From Anaerolineales bacterium (GTDB taxonomy: Bacteria; Chloroflexota; Anaerolineae; JAAEKA01), in the NCBI GenBank assembly GCA_020634615.1, contig JACKBI010000017.1:71248-135247 (forward strand): DNA of 64,000 nt, given 5' to 3'. Below are positions 49,794 through 58,475 of this stretch, piece by piece; the first letter of the stretch is position 1, and the number at the start of each line of letters is the position of its first letter. Under the pieces are notes generated by a model. That model was not told where the DNA came from. It worked only from the letters and a program-made list of their open reading frames with translations, and did not search any database. The translations under genes and the position numbers were made by a program.

Positions 49794-51002
49794 TCAGGCA
49801 CTCGCCTTGCGCTGCACCAGTTGGGCGCGTATCATGGCCATGTCCTCGGCCAGGATGGCGTTGCCTGGCTCGTCCTGAATGGGCTGTAACAGCGCCGACG
49901 CCTCGTCCAGCACCGCTTCCGCCTCTGCGTCCCGACCGGCGTCCACGCAGGCTTCCGCCAGACAGTTCATGGCGTTGATCACGCCGGCTTCGTCACCAAT
50001 TTCACGGTAGAAGTGGATGCTTGCCTCGGCATAATGGGCGGCCTTGTCCGGCTGCCCGAGCAAGCGATACACCATACTCAGGTTGGTAGTGATGGGTGCG
50101 ACGCGCAGGTCATGCACCTCGCGTAATACCTTTTCAGCTTGCAGGAACAACGCCAGAGCAAGCTCAGGCTGGCCCGTGTTCAGATACACGCTGCCCAGGT
50201 TGGTACGCGCCGCCGCTTGATGTACCCGGTCGTCGATCTCGCCCAGAATTACGATCGCGCGCTGATAGCATTCAACCGCCTCTTCAATGCGCCCGCTTGC
50301 ACGCAGCGCCGGCCCCAGGTTGGTCAGGCTCCACGCGATCCGACGCCTTTCGCCGCTGGTCTCGGCGATACGCAATGCCTCCTGGTAATGGCGCACTGCC
50401 AGCGGTAGGTCGCGCTTGTCCAGCGCGATGCACCCCCAGACAAACGCTGTGTAACCGCGCTCCGGGTCATCCGGTGGCAGCAGGCTGATTGCCGCGTCCG
50501 CAGTTCGTCCTGCCTCTTCAAAGCGCCGCTGCAAACGAAACACATGCGCCTGGCGGTTGAGCGCTCGTGCCTGTCGGTGCCGATCTTCTACCCTGGCAAA
50601 GCAGGCAGCGCTGCGGCTAAAGTAGCTGATGGCATCATTCAACTGCCCCAACAAGTGATAGATCATCCCCAATTGATAGAGTAGCTCTCCTTCGGCCGCG
50701 CTGTCATTGGCGGCACGGCAACGTTCGACGCCCCGCTCCAGATAGGGCATCCATTCCTCGCGATAGCCTGCCTTCTCCAGCCTGGGCGCCAGCGTCACCA
50801 GCAGATCGCGCGTCACCGGCCATGCTTCGGGCAGATCCATCGCATAGGTCAGAGTCAGCAGCGCCTGCTCGCGCCCATCGATGTCCAGCGGCGACTCACC
50901 GGCAACCTTCGTCAGGGTCCGTTCCGCACCGCGCACGACGTACTGGCGAAAGATGGAGGCGTAATCGCCCGACGCCGGCGCGGAGTCCTGCTCTACTGCC
51001 AT
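49794..51002 (-). CDS. TPR-repeat protein, partner of the STAND ATPase
   Basis: 402 residues from the ATG at 51002, within the overlap of 10 bp with the ATPase gene. At least six to seven tetratricopeptide units are visible: ELLYQLGMIYHLLGQLNDAI, ARALNRQAHVFRLQRRFEEA, GYTAFVWGCIALDKRDLPLA, AWSLTNLGPALRASGRIEEA, AARTNLGSVYLNTGQPELAL, TTNLSMVYRLLGQPDKAAHY and AMNCLAEACVDAGRDAEA. In most STAND proteins the sensor repeats are on the same chain as the ATPase; here they are a separate cistron translated by coupling. It probably serves as the sensor/arm of the ATPase. Confidence 0.9.
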   Translation of the reverse strand: MAVEQDSAPASGDYASIFRQYVVRGAERTLTKVAGESPLDIDGREQALLTLTYAMDLPEAWPVTRDLLVTLAPRLEKAGYREEWMPYLERGVERCRAANDSAAEGELLYQLGMIYHLLGQLNDAISYFSRSAACFARVEDRHRQARALNRQAHVFRLQRRFEEAGRTADAAISLLPPDDPERGYTAFVWGCIALDKRDLPLAVRHYQEALRIAETSGERRRIAWSLTNLGPALRASGRIEEAVECYQRAIVILGEIDDRVHQAAARTNLGSVYLNTGQPELALALFLQAEKVLREVHDLRVAPITTNLSMVYRLLGQPDKAAHYAEASIHFYREIGDEAGVINAMNCLAEACVDAGRDAEAEAVLDEASALLQPIQDEPGNAILAEDMAMIRAQLVQRKASA

Positions 51003-52414
51003 CGGATCACCTGCTCCAGCAGGAACGTGCGGGTCAGGTTGTGGATGGTGTAACGGCGATCCAGCGCGCTGCCGCGGCTGTCCACCAGACTCAGCGTGAC
51101 CAACTCGGCCAGTGCGTCGCTCAAAGCCCCGGGATCCAGTCCGCTCAACTGCGCCACGAAGTCCAGACTGCCCCCCCGTTCGGTGACCAGCGGCATGGCC
51201 AGCAACGCCCGCCGCGGCGCTTCGCTCAGGTTGTCCCACGCCCAGCGATAGATGAAGGTGTACAAGGTTTCCACCGGCGTACCGCGCGCCGCCTGGAGAT
51301 CTGCCAGAACACTGGCCAACGAGTGGACATGCGACTGGCCTACCACCAGACGCAGTGCCAACGGATTGCCGCCGACGGTCCGATAAATCGGACGCAACTC
51401 GGCGTCACTGGCTGCAACCAGCTCAGGTAAATTGCGTTGCTCGGCCTCCAGTCGCACCAGGGACAGCGCATCCGGCTCGCCCAGTTCCGGCACGCGCATA
51501 TGAAACACGCCAGCCTCGCCGAACAGGCTGTGGCGCGAGGTTAACAGGAACTTGGCCGGCCCCGACAAACGGTGCAACAGCGGCAGCAGGCTCTCGACAT
51601 CGGTTACGGTCTCGAGGTTGTCCACGACCACCAGTGTGGGCCGGAGCTCAAATGTCGCCCGCAGGGCGCTGACGGCCTTGTCACTGGTGGTGAAAGGCGG
51701 CGTGCCGGGCAGCAACTGGGCGGTCAGCGCTTCCAGCAGGGCAGACGATGTGAGCGCCGGCTGATCGACCTGCCAGACAGCGCCGCCGAGATCGAAACGC
51801 TGCTGCCGTGCGCTGACCCAGGCCACCTCGCCATCATGTCGCCGCCGGATCACCTCACGCGCCGTGGCATCGGCCAGGCTGGTCTTGCCGATGCCACCCA
51901 TGCCGTCCACTGACACGATCCATGGCGGTGCGCTGTCGAGCAGCACGTCGAGCAACTTGTCGCGCTGCGCATCGATCCCGAACAAACGCAGATAGGAGGC
52001 CGGCTCCAGCCGCGCTTCCTGCAATGTTTGCCGCTGGCCGCGTACCCCCGCTTCCATCTCTGCCAGCACAGCCGCCAGTTGGTCAATGGCTTGACTTTGA
52101 TAGCGATAGACAGTTGGTTGCGACTGGTTAAGCCGATTTGCCACGACAAAGGTGGCCTGACCGTCAAGAAAACGCAGCCGCAACACATTCGCACCGGCGT
52201 CGTTGGTCATCGCCAGCGCGGTCAGTCCTTTGTTCAACACACGGTTGGCGGCCTCACGAATGTTAACTGCGCCGTGGTTGCGCTCCGAGGCCACCAGGTT
52301 CAGGTAGCCAATCGTGCTGCCTTCGCCGGGGTCGGCATACCATTGTTTAAGCGCCTCATGAACGTGGGTTCGGAAATCTGGCGGCAAGGGGAGGTGTTCG
52401 CTGGCTGGGGTCAT
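50993..52414 (-). CDS. STAND (NB-ARC) ATPase with N-terminal HTH-like domain
   Basis: 473 residues from the ATG at 52414. Residues 1-~135 match an N-terminal helical/HTH region seen in Chloroflexota STAND proteins (LRLRFLDGQATFVVANRLNQ, SQPTVYRYQSQAIDQLAAVL). The NB-ARC follows: P-loop SVDGMGGIGKTSLADATARE, Walker B TLVVVDNLETVTD, sensor FLLTSRHSLF, GNPLALRLV, and a winged-helix part ending in YTIHNLTRTFLLEQVI. STAND ATPases switch from ADP- to ATP-bound oligomers on sensing a ligand. The repeats are encoded by the next gene. Role (regulation or phage defence) cannot be decided; no nuclease or TIR effector is fused. Confidence 0.92.
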   Translation of the reverse strand: MTPASEHLPLPPDFRTHVHEALKQWYADPGEGSTIGYLNLVASERNHGAVNIREAANRVLNKGLTALAMTNDAGANVLRLRFLDGQATFVVANRLNQSQPTVYRYQSQAIDQLAAVLAEMEAGVRGQRQTLQEARLEPASYLRLFGIDAQRDKLLDVLLDSAPPWIVSVDGMGGIGKTSLADATAREVIRRRHDGEVAWVSARQQRFDLGGAVWQVDQPALTSSALLEALTAQLLPGTPPFTTSDKAVSALRATFELRPTLVVVDNLETVTDVESLLPLLHRLSGPAKFLLTSRHSLFGEAGVFHMRVPELGEPDALSLVRLEAEQRNLPELVAASDAELRPIYRTVGGNPLALRLVVGQSHVHSLASVLADLQAARGTPVETLYTFIYRWAWDNLSEAPRRALLAMPLVTERGGSLDFVAQLSGLDPGALSDALAELVTLSLVDSRGSALDRRYTIHNLTRTFLLEQVIRWQ

Positions 52415-52506
52415 GTACGTCAATCCGTTCTGGTCGGTGCGAGGTGCGCCGGTCGCTATGGTACTTGCGAACAGGCGAGCACCGACTCCGATCTCAAGCG
52501 GTGCGG

Positions 52507-52538
52507 CTATCACACGTGATATGAGAGAAATGTGATAG
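52507..52538. promoter_or_regulatory. Inverted repeat in the divergent STAND/DJ-1 promoter region
   Basis: CTATCACA (52507-52514) and TGTGATAG (52531-52538) form a perfect 8-bp inverted repeat, 16 bp apart, with another ATCAC/GTGAT pair inside. It lies between the divergent start codons and could be a shared operator, for example for the HTH region of the STAND protein. Confidence 0.5.
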
Positions 52539-52621
52539 GTGCCTGATAGCTCCGTCCGGCAGGGTTATCGTATAGTAAGGCAATCGACTTGATCGCATCA
52601 ACCAGCACAGAAACCACCATC

Positions 52622-53107
52622 ATGCCAAAATCGCGCGATCGCTGCTTCATCCTCTGGGCTGACCGCTTCGATGAAGCAGTGGCAGCAATCTTCGTGACAG
52701 AGCTGCGCAAAGCCGGTCTGCGAACAAGCCTGGTGCGGGCCGCCGGACAGAGCGACACCGGCGCTAACGGGCTGACGCTGGTACCCGACATGGGTATTGA
52801 CGAAGGTCGTGCCCTGGCTGATCGAGCCACCTGTGTGGTGATTCCCTGCAATTCAGCCGCTATTCAGCAATTGCGCATCGATCCACGGGTCGATGAGTTT
52901 CTCGGCGTTGCGTTGGCCACCGACGTCATCCTGGTGATTGGAGAGGAAGCCAGCGAACTGGTCTCCTGGAGCGAGGCGGTGGGTTCAGCCAGCCAGACGT
53001 TCTATTCCGATCAACAAAGTGTGCCCCGTCTGGCCCGACGCATCGCCCACCAAATTGCCAGCAGCCAGTTCAGAGCGCGCAGGTCAAGACAGTCGAGACC
53101 TATGTAA
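52622..53107 (+). CDS. DJ-1/PfpI-like protein lacking the nucleophile cysteine
   Basis: 161 residues from the ATG at 52622. FILWADRFDEAVAAIFVTEL, LTLVPDMGIDEGRALADRAT, CVVIPCNS follow the DJ-1/PfpI fold in order. At the place where the nucleophile elbow (AxCHG) should be, the protein reads VILVIGEEASELV with no Cys, so it is probably not catalytic. It is divergent from the STAND ATPase gene with a shared inverted repeat between. A sensor or regulatory partner for the ATPase is a guess. Confidence 0.7.
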   Translation: MPKSRDRCFILWADRFDEAVAAIFVTELRKAGLRTSLVRAAGQSDTGANGLTLVPDMGIDEGRALADRATCVVIPCNSAAIQQLRIDPRVDEFLGVALATDVILVIGEEASELVSWSEAVGSASQTFYSDQQSVPRLARRIAHQIASSQFRARRSRQSRPM

Positions 53108-53218
53108 GTCTGTCCAGAGCGCAAGCATTATAGCATACTGGACATATCCATCAACAACCTCGCTCAGCTTTGCGTTCGAGTCCGGGGGGACCCGGCGGTA
53201 AACAAAGTTGAGTTTCAT

Positions 53219-53258
53219 GCGAAGGGTGGGACACCAGGCTCCGTGTCCCACCCTTCGC
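53219..53258 (+). terminator. 16-bp perfect stem-loop
   Basis: GCGAAGGGTGGGACAC (53219-53234) and its exact complement (53243-53258) with an 8-nt loop. It lies after the DJ-1-like gene and before the LLM oxidoreductase gene. No U run follows, so it is a terminator or REP-like hairpin. Confidence 0.6.
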
Positions 53259-53354
53259 GCGTCCACAGGCGGCGCAGATTCTGGCATCCTTTCGCCCCTG
53301 TCAGGTATAATCGGGAAACACGCTACACCGCCCCACATGGACAAGGAGTGTTCT

Positions 53355-54395
53355 ATGTCCCCGCTTCGTCTTGGCCTCAACCTCGGTTATTCAGGTGCTA
53401 AGATTCGTCTGCCGGTCGAACTCGTACAGGAGGCCGACCGGCTGGGTTACTATGCGGTATGGGCCGCCGAGTCCTACGGTTCGGACGCCGTCACGCCGCT
53501 GGCCTGGCTGGGCGCGCTCACTGAGAACATTCATCTGGGCACAGCCATCATGCAGATGCCCGGCCGCACGCCGGCCAACACCGCCATGACCGCCATGACT
53601 CTGGACCAGCTCTCCAACGGACGACTGTTGTTGGGGCTGGGGCTGTCCGGTCCGCAGGTCGTGGAGGGCTGGCACGGCCAGCCGTATGGCAAACCGCTGG
53701 GTAAGACCCGCGAGTACGTGGAAATCGTGCGCGCCATCTTGCGCCGCGAACAGCCGCTGGTCCACACAGGCGCACACTACACCGTGCCGTACGCAGGTCC
53801 AGACGCAACCGGCCTGGGCAAGCCGCTCAAGAGCATTCTCCACGGCCGGCCTGAAATGCCCATCTATCTGGCAGCCATCGGACCGAAGAACGTGGAGCTG
53901 GCGGCTGAGATCGCCGACGGCTGGCTGCCGATCTTCTTCTCCCCGGAACACTATGACGACGTTTACCGGCCCCAGATTGAGGCTGGCTTTGCAAAGGCGG
54001 GCGGCGGCAAGAGTATCGACGGGTTCGACATCGCAGTCAGCCTGCCGGTGGTGGTAGGCGATGACCTGACCGCCTGCTTCAACCAGGTCAAACCCTTCCT
54101 GGCGCTGTACATCGGCGGCATGGGAGCGCGCGGCAAGAACTTCTACTTCGACCTGGCCTGCCGCTACGGTTTTGAAGGCGCAGCGGTTGCAGTTCAGGAC
54201 AACTACCTCGCCGGCAATCGCTGGGAAGCCATCGGCGCCGTCCCCGACGCGCTGGTGGACGCAGTCGCGCTCTGCGGTCCGCGGGAACGCATCGCCGAGC
54301 GGCTCGACCTGTGGAAGCGCAGTCCGGTCACGACTCTCAACATCGCTGATCCCGACCTGATGAATGTACGAATGATGGCGGAACTGCTGTTATAG
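53355..54395 (+). CDS. LLM-class F420-dependent oxidoreductase
   Basis: 346 residues from the ATG at 53355 (AAGGAG at 9 nt). LRLGLNLGYSGAKIRLPVEL, AVWAAESYGSDAVTPLAWLG, HLGTAIMQMPGRTPANTAMT, LDQLSNGRLLLGLGLSGPQV and later IYLAAIGPKNVELAAEIADG are typical of the methylene-tetrahydromethanopterin-reductase-like group of the luciferase superfamily. These use F420H2 (or FMNH2) for reductions of small molecules. F420 use is common in Chloroflexota and Actinobacteria. It stands alone, convergent with the ABC transporter genes. Confidence 0.93.
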   Translation: MSPLRLGLNLGYSGAKIRLPVELVQEADRLGYYAVWAAESYGSDAVTPLAWLGALTENIHLGTAIMQMPGRTPANTAMTAMTLDQLSNGRLLLGLGLSGPQVVEGWHGQPYGKPLGKTREYVEIVRAILRREQPLVHTGAHYTVPYAGPDATGLGKPLKSILHGRPEMPIYLAAIGPKNVELAAEIADGWLPIFFSPEHYDDVYRPQIEAGFAKAGGGKSIDGFDIAVSLPVVVGDDLTACFNQVKPFLALYIGGMGARGKNFYFDLACRYGFEGAAVAVQDNYLAGNRWEAIGAVPDALVDAVALCGPRERIAERLDLWKRSPVTTLNIADPDLMNVRMMAELLL

Positions 54396-54401
54396 CCCCC
54401 G

Positions 54402-55517
54402 TCAGTTGCGCAGATTGCGATCCCCGTCGAAACACACCAACCCATGATCGGCCCGCAGAACAACCTCCACCGCTGTACCGATGGGCATGACCGCGGTGTG
54501 CGGCATAAAGGCGTGCACGCTGCGGCCTGATGCCAGCCGCACCTGATATTGCCACGAGTCGCCGATGAACTCGGCCGCGACCACGACGCCATGGCTGGCC
54601 CCGTCAGCTTTCGGCGCAATCCTCAAATCGTGGGGACGCACCATCACCTCGACCTGCCGGCCAGCCTGCAATGTGCAAGCTGGCGGCAGCAATCCGATTT
54701 CCGTTGACAGTCCGCCAGCCGTCACCTGGGCAGGCAGGAAATCCGCCACGCCCATGAACTCGGCCACGAAGCGGTTCTGCGGGCTGTGGTAGACGCGCTC
54801 GGGCGTATCCACCTGCTCGACGAAGCCGCGGCGCATGACAGCGACCCGGTCGCCCAGCATCATTGCCTCGCTCTGGTCGTGGGTCACGAAGATCGCCGTG
54901 CTGTGGCTGGCCTTCAGGATTCGCCGCACTTCCAGCCGCATGGCCTGGCGCAGCTCTGAGTCCAGATTGCTGAACGGCTCGTCGAAGAGAATCACATCGG
55001 GCCAGGGCGCCAGCGCGCGCGCCAATGCGACGCGCTGCTGCTGCCCGCCTGATAGCGTGTGCGGATATTGCCGCGCCTGATCGGACAGGTCCACCAGCGC
55101 CAGCACCTCATCGACGCGTTCGGCGCGTTTCCGCCGGTCCATCTTGTGCAGCCCGAATGCCACATTCTCTGCCGCGGTCAGATGCGGGAAGAGCGCATAA
55201 TCCTGGAAGACCATGCCCAGACCGCGTTTTTCCGGCGGCACGTTGCGCTGACGGTCGGCCACCGGCTTGCCGGCGATGCGCACCGTCCCCGCATCGGGCT
55301 GCTCGAAGCCGGCGATCAGACGCAGCGTGGTAGTCTTGCCACAGCCGCTTGGCCCCAGCAGCACCATGATCTCGCCACGTTCGACCATCAGCGACAGTCC
55401 TTGCACGTTGGACTGGTCGCCATGGATGAAATGTTTGACGGCGCAGTGCAGTTCCACCACCGGCGACTCGCCGGCCAGAGGCAAAACTGCTGCCGAAGAT
55501 TCAGGCTTGTTCGACAC
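54402..55517 (-). CDS. ABC transporter ATPase, FbpC/PotA type
   Basis: 371 residues from a GTG at 55517. Walker A VLLGPSGCGKTTTLRLIAGF, Q-loop MVFQDYALFPHLTA, signature TLSGGQQQRVALARALAPWP, Walker B VILFDEPFSNLD, switch His in FVTHDQSEAM, then a C-terminal TOBE domain (MVRPHDLRIAPKADGAS). The class energises import of ferric iron, spermidine or similar. It overlaps the permease gene by 17 bp and is clearly its partner. No solute-binding protein gene is in the neighbourhood. Confidence 0.94.
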   Translation of the reverse strand: MSNKPESSAAVLPLAGESPVVELHCAVKHFIHGDQSNVQGLSLMVERGEIMVLLGPSGCGKTTTLRLIAGFEQPDAGTVRIAGKPVADRQRNVPPEKRGLGMVFQDYALFPHLTAAENVAFGLHKMDRRKRAERVDEVLALVDLSDQARQYPHTLSGGQQQRVALARALAPWPDVILFDEPFSNLDSELRQAMRLEVRRILKASHSTAIFVTHDQSEAMMLGDRVAVMRRGFVEQVDTPERVYHSPQNRFVAEFMGVADFLPAQVTAGGLSTEIGLLPPACTLQAGRQVEVMVRPHDLRIAPKADGASHGVVVAAEFIGDSWQYQVRLASGRSVHAFMPHTAVMPIGTAVEVVLRADHGLVCFDGDRNLRN

Positions 55518-57129
55518 GATCCCTGTCCTGTGACAAAATGATCCACACTGACAGCGACGACACCAGCACCAGGATCAGCGATGGCAGAGCGGCGCGCGCG
55601 AAAAACGCCTCCGCCGTGGCCGACCAGATCTGTGTCGCCAGGGTAGAAAAACCGTTTGGTGCCAGCATCAGGGTTACCGGCAGCTCCTTGAGCACAGTCA
55701 GAAACACCAGCGCCGCGCCGGCCAGAATGCCCGGCCGCACCAGTGGCAGGATCACCCTGCGCCAGGTCTGCCACGGCGACAAACCCAGACTGCGAGCCGC
55801 TTCATCCAGCCGCGGGCTGACCTGCAACAAGGAACTGCGGGTGCTGCCCAGCGCCTGCGGCAGGAAGCGGACAGCATAGGCGAAGATCAGGATAGCCATG
55901 GTCTGGTACAACGCCGGCAGGTAATTGGCGCCGAAAAATACCAGCGACAGACCGATGACAACGCCCGGCAACCCGTAGCCGATGTAAGCGCCCCGCTCCA
56001 GCCAGTGCGACAACGTGCCGCGATAGCGCGCCGCCAGGATGGCCACCGGCAGCGCTGCCAGCACGGTCACGACGGCCGCCAGCGTGCCGGCAGTCAGCGA
56101 GTTCACGATCGCCGCGCCCACGGGCCGCCACGTCTCACCGTTCTCGATCCCCTGCATCAGCCAGCTCAGCATGACACCCAGCGGCAATGCCAGCGCCAGC
56201 ACAACGATAACGGCAGGCAGGATCAGCGCGATCGGCGTCCACCAGCCCAGCCGGACTGGACGAGCAGGCCGGCCCGCGGCATTGCTGCGGCTGAGACGTG
56301 CTTTGCCGCGCGCCCGCTGCTCACCCCATAAGATGCCCAGCGTCAGCGCCACCAGCACCAGCGAAAGCAACGCGGCCAGGCTGCGATCAAAGCTGGAACG
56401 GTATTGCGTGTAGATCGCCATCGTGAATACGTTGAACCGCAGCAGAGATACTGCTCCAAAGTCGCTCAACGTGTAGAGGGCGACAAGCAAGCCGCCGGCG
56501 GCGATCGCCGGTCGCAACTGCGGCCAGGTGACGCGCCAGAAGACGCTCCACGAGCCGTGTCCCAGGCTGCGCCCGGCCTCTTCCAGACCGGCATCCAGCC
56601 GCCGCCACGTCGCCCGAACGGTCAGCAGCACGTAGGGGAACGTAAACAGCGTCAGGATCAACCAGGCGCCGGGGAAGCCGTAGATCTCCGGTAGCCGTTG
56701 GACGCCCAGCGGCTCCAGCCAGCCCTGCAAAATGCCGCGCGGCCCGAACATCGCCAGCAAGGTAAACGCCCCGACATACGAGGGAATCACCAGCGGCAAG
56801 ACCAGCGCCACCGTCCAGAAGCGCCGCCCTGGCAAGTCAGTGCGCACCAGCAACCAGACCAGCGGCACAGCCAGCACAATGGACGAGACGGTGACGGTCA
56901 CAGCCAGCAGGAGGCTGTTGCTCAGAATGCGCAACGTGCGCGGCTGGAACAGCTGCTGCCATGCCAGAGGAGACGCACCCGCGGCGCGCATCAGCAGATA
57001 CACCAGCGGCACCAGTGCCAGGCCGACCACAACGATGGCAACGATAATAAGCCCCAGCGGCGCACGTCGTCGGGACGCGGTTTGCAAGGGCTTGACTGTG
57101 GTCAAACTAATGGGCTTCGATGCACTCAT
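55501..57129 (-). CDS. ABC transporter permease, FbpB type (two fused permease domains)
   Basis: 542 residues from the ATG at 57129. Two BPD_transp_1 halves, each with about six helices and an EAA loop: EEAGRSLGHGSWSVFWRVTW ... RPAIAAGG and DEAARSLGLSPWQTWRRVIL ... RPGILAGA. The fused two-domain form is typical of iron(III) permeases such as FbpB/SfuB. It is followed by its ATPase. Upstream lies a MoaD-like gene; the usual ferric-binding protein is missing, so the receptor must be encoded elsewhere. Confidence 0.92.
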   Translation of the reverse strand: MSASKPISLTTVKPLQTASRRRAPLGLIIVAIVVVGLALVPLVYLLMRAAGASPLAWQQLFQPRTLRILSNSLLLAVTVTVSSIVLAVPLVWLLVRTDLPGRRFWTVALVLPLVIPSYVGAFTLLAMFGPRGILQGWLEPLGVQRLPEIYGFPGAWLILTLFTFPYVLLTVRATWRRLDAGLEEAGRSLGHGSWSVFWRVTWPQLRPAIAAGGLLVALYTLSDFGAVSLLRFNVFTMAIYTQYRSSFDRSLAALLSLVLVALTLGILWGEQRARGKARLSRSNAAGRPARPVRLGWWTPIALILPAVIVVLALALPLGVMLSWLMQGIENGETWRPVGAAIVNSLTAGTLAAVVTVLAALPVAILAARYRGTLSHWLERGAYIGYGLPGVVIGLSLVFFGANYLPALYQTMAILIFAYAVRFLPQALGSTRSSLLQVSPRLDEAARSLGLSPWQTWRRVILPLVRPGILAGAALVFLTVLKELPVTLMLAPNGFSTLATQIWSATAEAFFARAALPSLILVLVSSLSVWIILSQDRDRVEQA

Positions 57130-57273
57130 ATCTGGTTCAGATTCCTGTCGTGACCATGGCACACAACTGGCGGTCATGACAGGGCCTGATGCTAGCCGAA
57201 TTCCCCCTGACTGTCAAGTGCAGCGGCTTCCGCTCGACGCCGAAACCTCCCAAAGTCCGCTGCGCACGGGGCG

Positions 57274-57552
57274 TCATCCACCACCAATCGCCGGCACAAT
57301 GTAGACCTTCAGGTCGGGTCGCAGTTTCGTCGCCATGCCGTCCAGCGAACGAATGTCGCGCTCGTCGATGAAGATGTTGATCCAGGCGCGTGGCGTCCCT
57401 TCCGGCGTCAGCAACTGTGCGGCGATGCCGGGATAGCGCAGGTCCAGCGCGTCTACCATGCCGGCGACCGTGTCCGCGTCGATGGACTCCCAGCGCTGCG
57501 CGCCCAGTTCGCGCGCGATTTGCGGCGGGATGCGAACCTCGACGGCAGCCAT
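57274..57552 (-). CDS. MoaD/ThiS-like sulfur-carrier protein
   Basis: 92 residues from the ATG at 57552. AVEVRIPPQIARELGAQRWE, TVAGMVDALDLRYPGIAAQL, RAWINIFIDERDIRSLDGMA then LKVYIVPAIGGG: a beta-grasp fold with the C-terminal Gly-Gly needed for thiocarboxylation by an E1-like enzyme. MoaD-type carriers supply sulfur to molybdopterin or to cysteine/tungsten-cofactor pathways. The Cox-like enzyme 17 kb away needs molybdopterin, but no E1 gene is adjacent. Confidence 0.88.
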   Translation of the reverse strand: MAAVEVRIPPQIARELGAQRWESIDADTVAGMVDALDLRYPGIAAQLLTPEGTPRAWINIFIDERDIRSLDGMATKLRPDLKVYIVPAIGGG

Positions 57553-57812
57553 CAGACAGCCGCGCTCCAAGACGACAAACTGGTCACTGATATGTCTGCG
57601 CTGCAATCGGCCATAATTTCCTCGAGGAACACACGCTAGAAAGGTTACGTAAGGTGTGGACGGGATTATAGGTTGCCCGTTTGGAGCGGGCAAATCGTCG
57701 CAGCCAGAAGTCGGACTTCTTCAACCATAGACCCACTCACGAAGATGGCAGTCACCTGAGAACGAACCTTGCTGGACACGCGCCGGCGGGTCAGGTACAC
57801 TACCTACCAACC

Positions 57813-58475
57813 ATGAACGAGACGACCCAAAATGACATGCGTACAATCCCGCCCCTCGCTAGACTCTACCTCTGGGCGACGCGGCGGCTGTACAACGAAT
57901 TCGCCTGGAGCTACGATCTGGTTGCCTGGGGTGTCAGCGGCGGGCGCTGGGATGGTTGGCGGCGGATGGCGTTGGATTACGTCGTTGACCAGCCGGTGCT
58001 GGAAGTAGGATTTGGCACCGGTGCGTTGCTGCTGGAGATGGCCGGACGCGGCTGGCAGGTCGTTGGCGTCGATCTCTCGCCTGCCATGCAGCGCGTGACC
58101 GCGCGCAAGATGCGCCGCCGCGGGCTGTGGGCGCCACGGGCGCAGACCAGCGCGCAGACGCTGCCCTTTGCCGCCGGCTTCTTTGGCTCGATTATCTCCA
58201 CTTTCCCGGCCGAGTATGTCATCGACCCCGCCAGTCTGGACGAGTTCCTGCGGGTGCTGCGCCCCGGTGGCCGGCTGATCATCGCCGGGCTGGTGGTGCA
58301 ACGCAGCGGGGCAGCCTGGAATCGCGGCAACGCACTCATCTTTGGCAGTGTACCAACCCATCCGGCCGCCGTCCAGCAAGCCCGCCTGGCAGCCGCAGGT
58401 TTTGCGCCCCATCTGGTAATGCGCGACGACCCGCCCTGGCAGGTGCCGGTGATCATCGCGGAGAAACCGTTGTGA
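57813..58475 (+). CDS. Class I SAM-dependent methyltransferase
   Basis: 220 residues from the ATG at 57813. RLYNEFAWSYDLVAWGVSGG precedes a UbiE/Methyltransf_11-type core with VLEVGFGTGALLLEMAGRGW (SAM loop), VVGVDLSPAMQRVTARKM, STFPAEYVIDPASLDEFLRV and RPGGRLIIAGL. Substrate not identifiable; the shape is that of small-molecule or lipid methyltransferases. Its stop TGA overlaps the GTG start of the next gene by 3 bp, so the two are translated together. Confidence 0.9.
   Translation: MNETTQNDMRTIPPLARLYLWATRRLYNEFAWSYDLVAWGVSGGRWDGWRRMALDYVVDQPVLEVGFGTGALLLEMAGRGWQVVGVDLSPAMQRVTARKMRRRGLWAPRAQTSAQTLPFAAGFFGSIISTFPAEYVIDPASLDEFLRVLRPGGRLIIAGLVVQRSGAAWNRGNALIFGSVPTHPAAVQQARLAAAGFAPHLVMRDDPPWQVPVIIAEKPL

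Noticed and set aside
53172..53182. T-loop-like GTTCGAGTCC motif
   Set aside because: The flanking bases do not form a 5-bp T stem or a cloverleaf; the stretch is plain intergenic sequence.
57681..57812. N-terminal extension of the plus-strand methyltransferase
   Set aside because: The extra residues have no family resemblance, and the ATG at 57813 gives the usual length.
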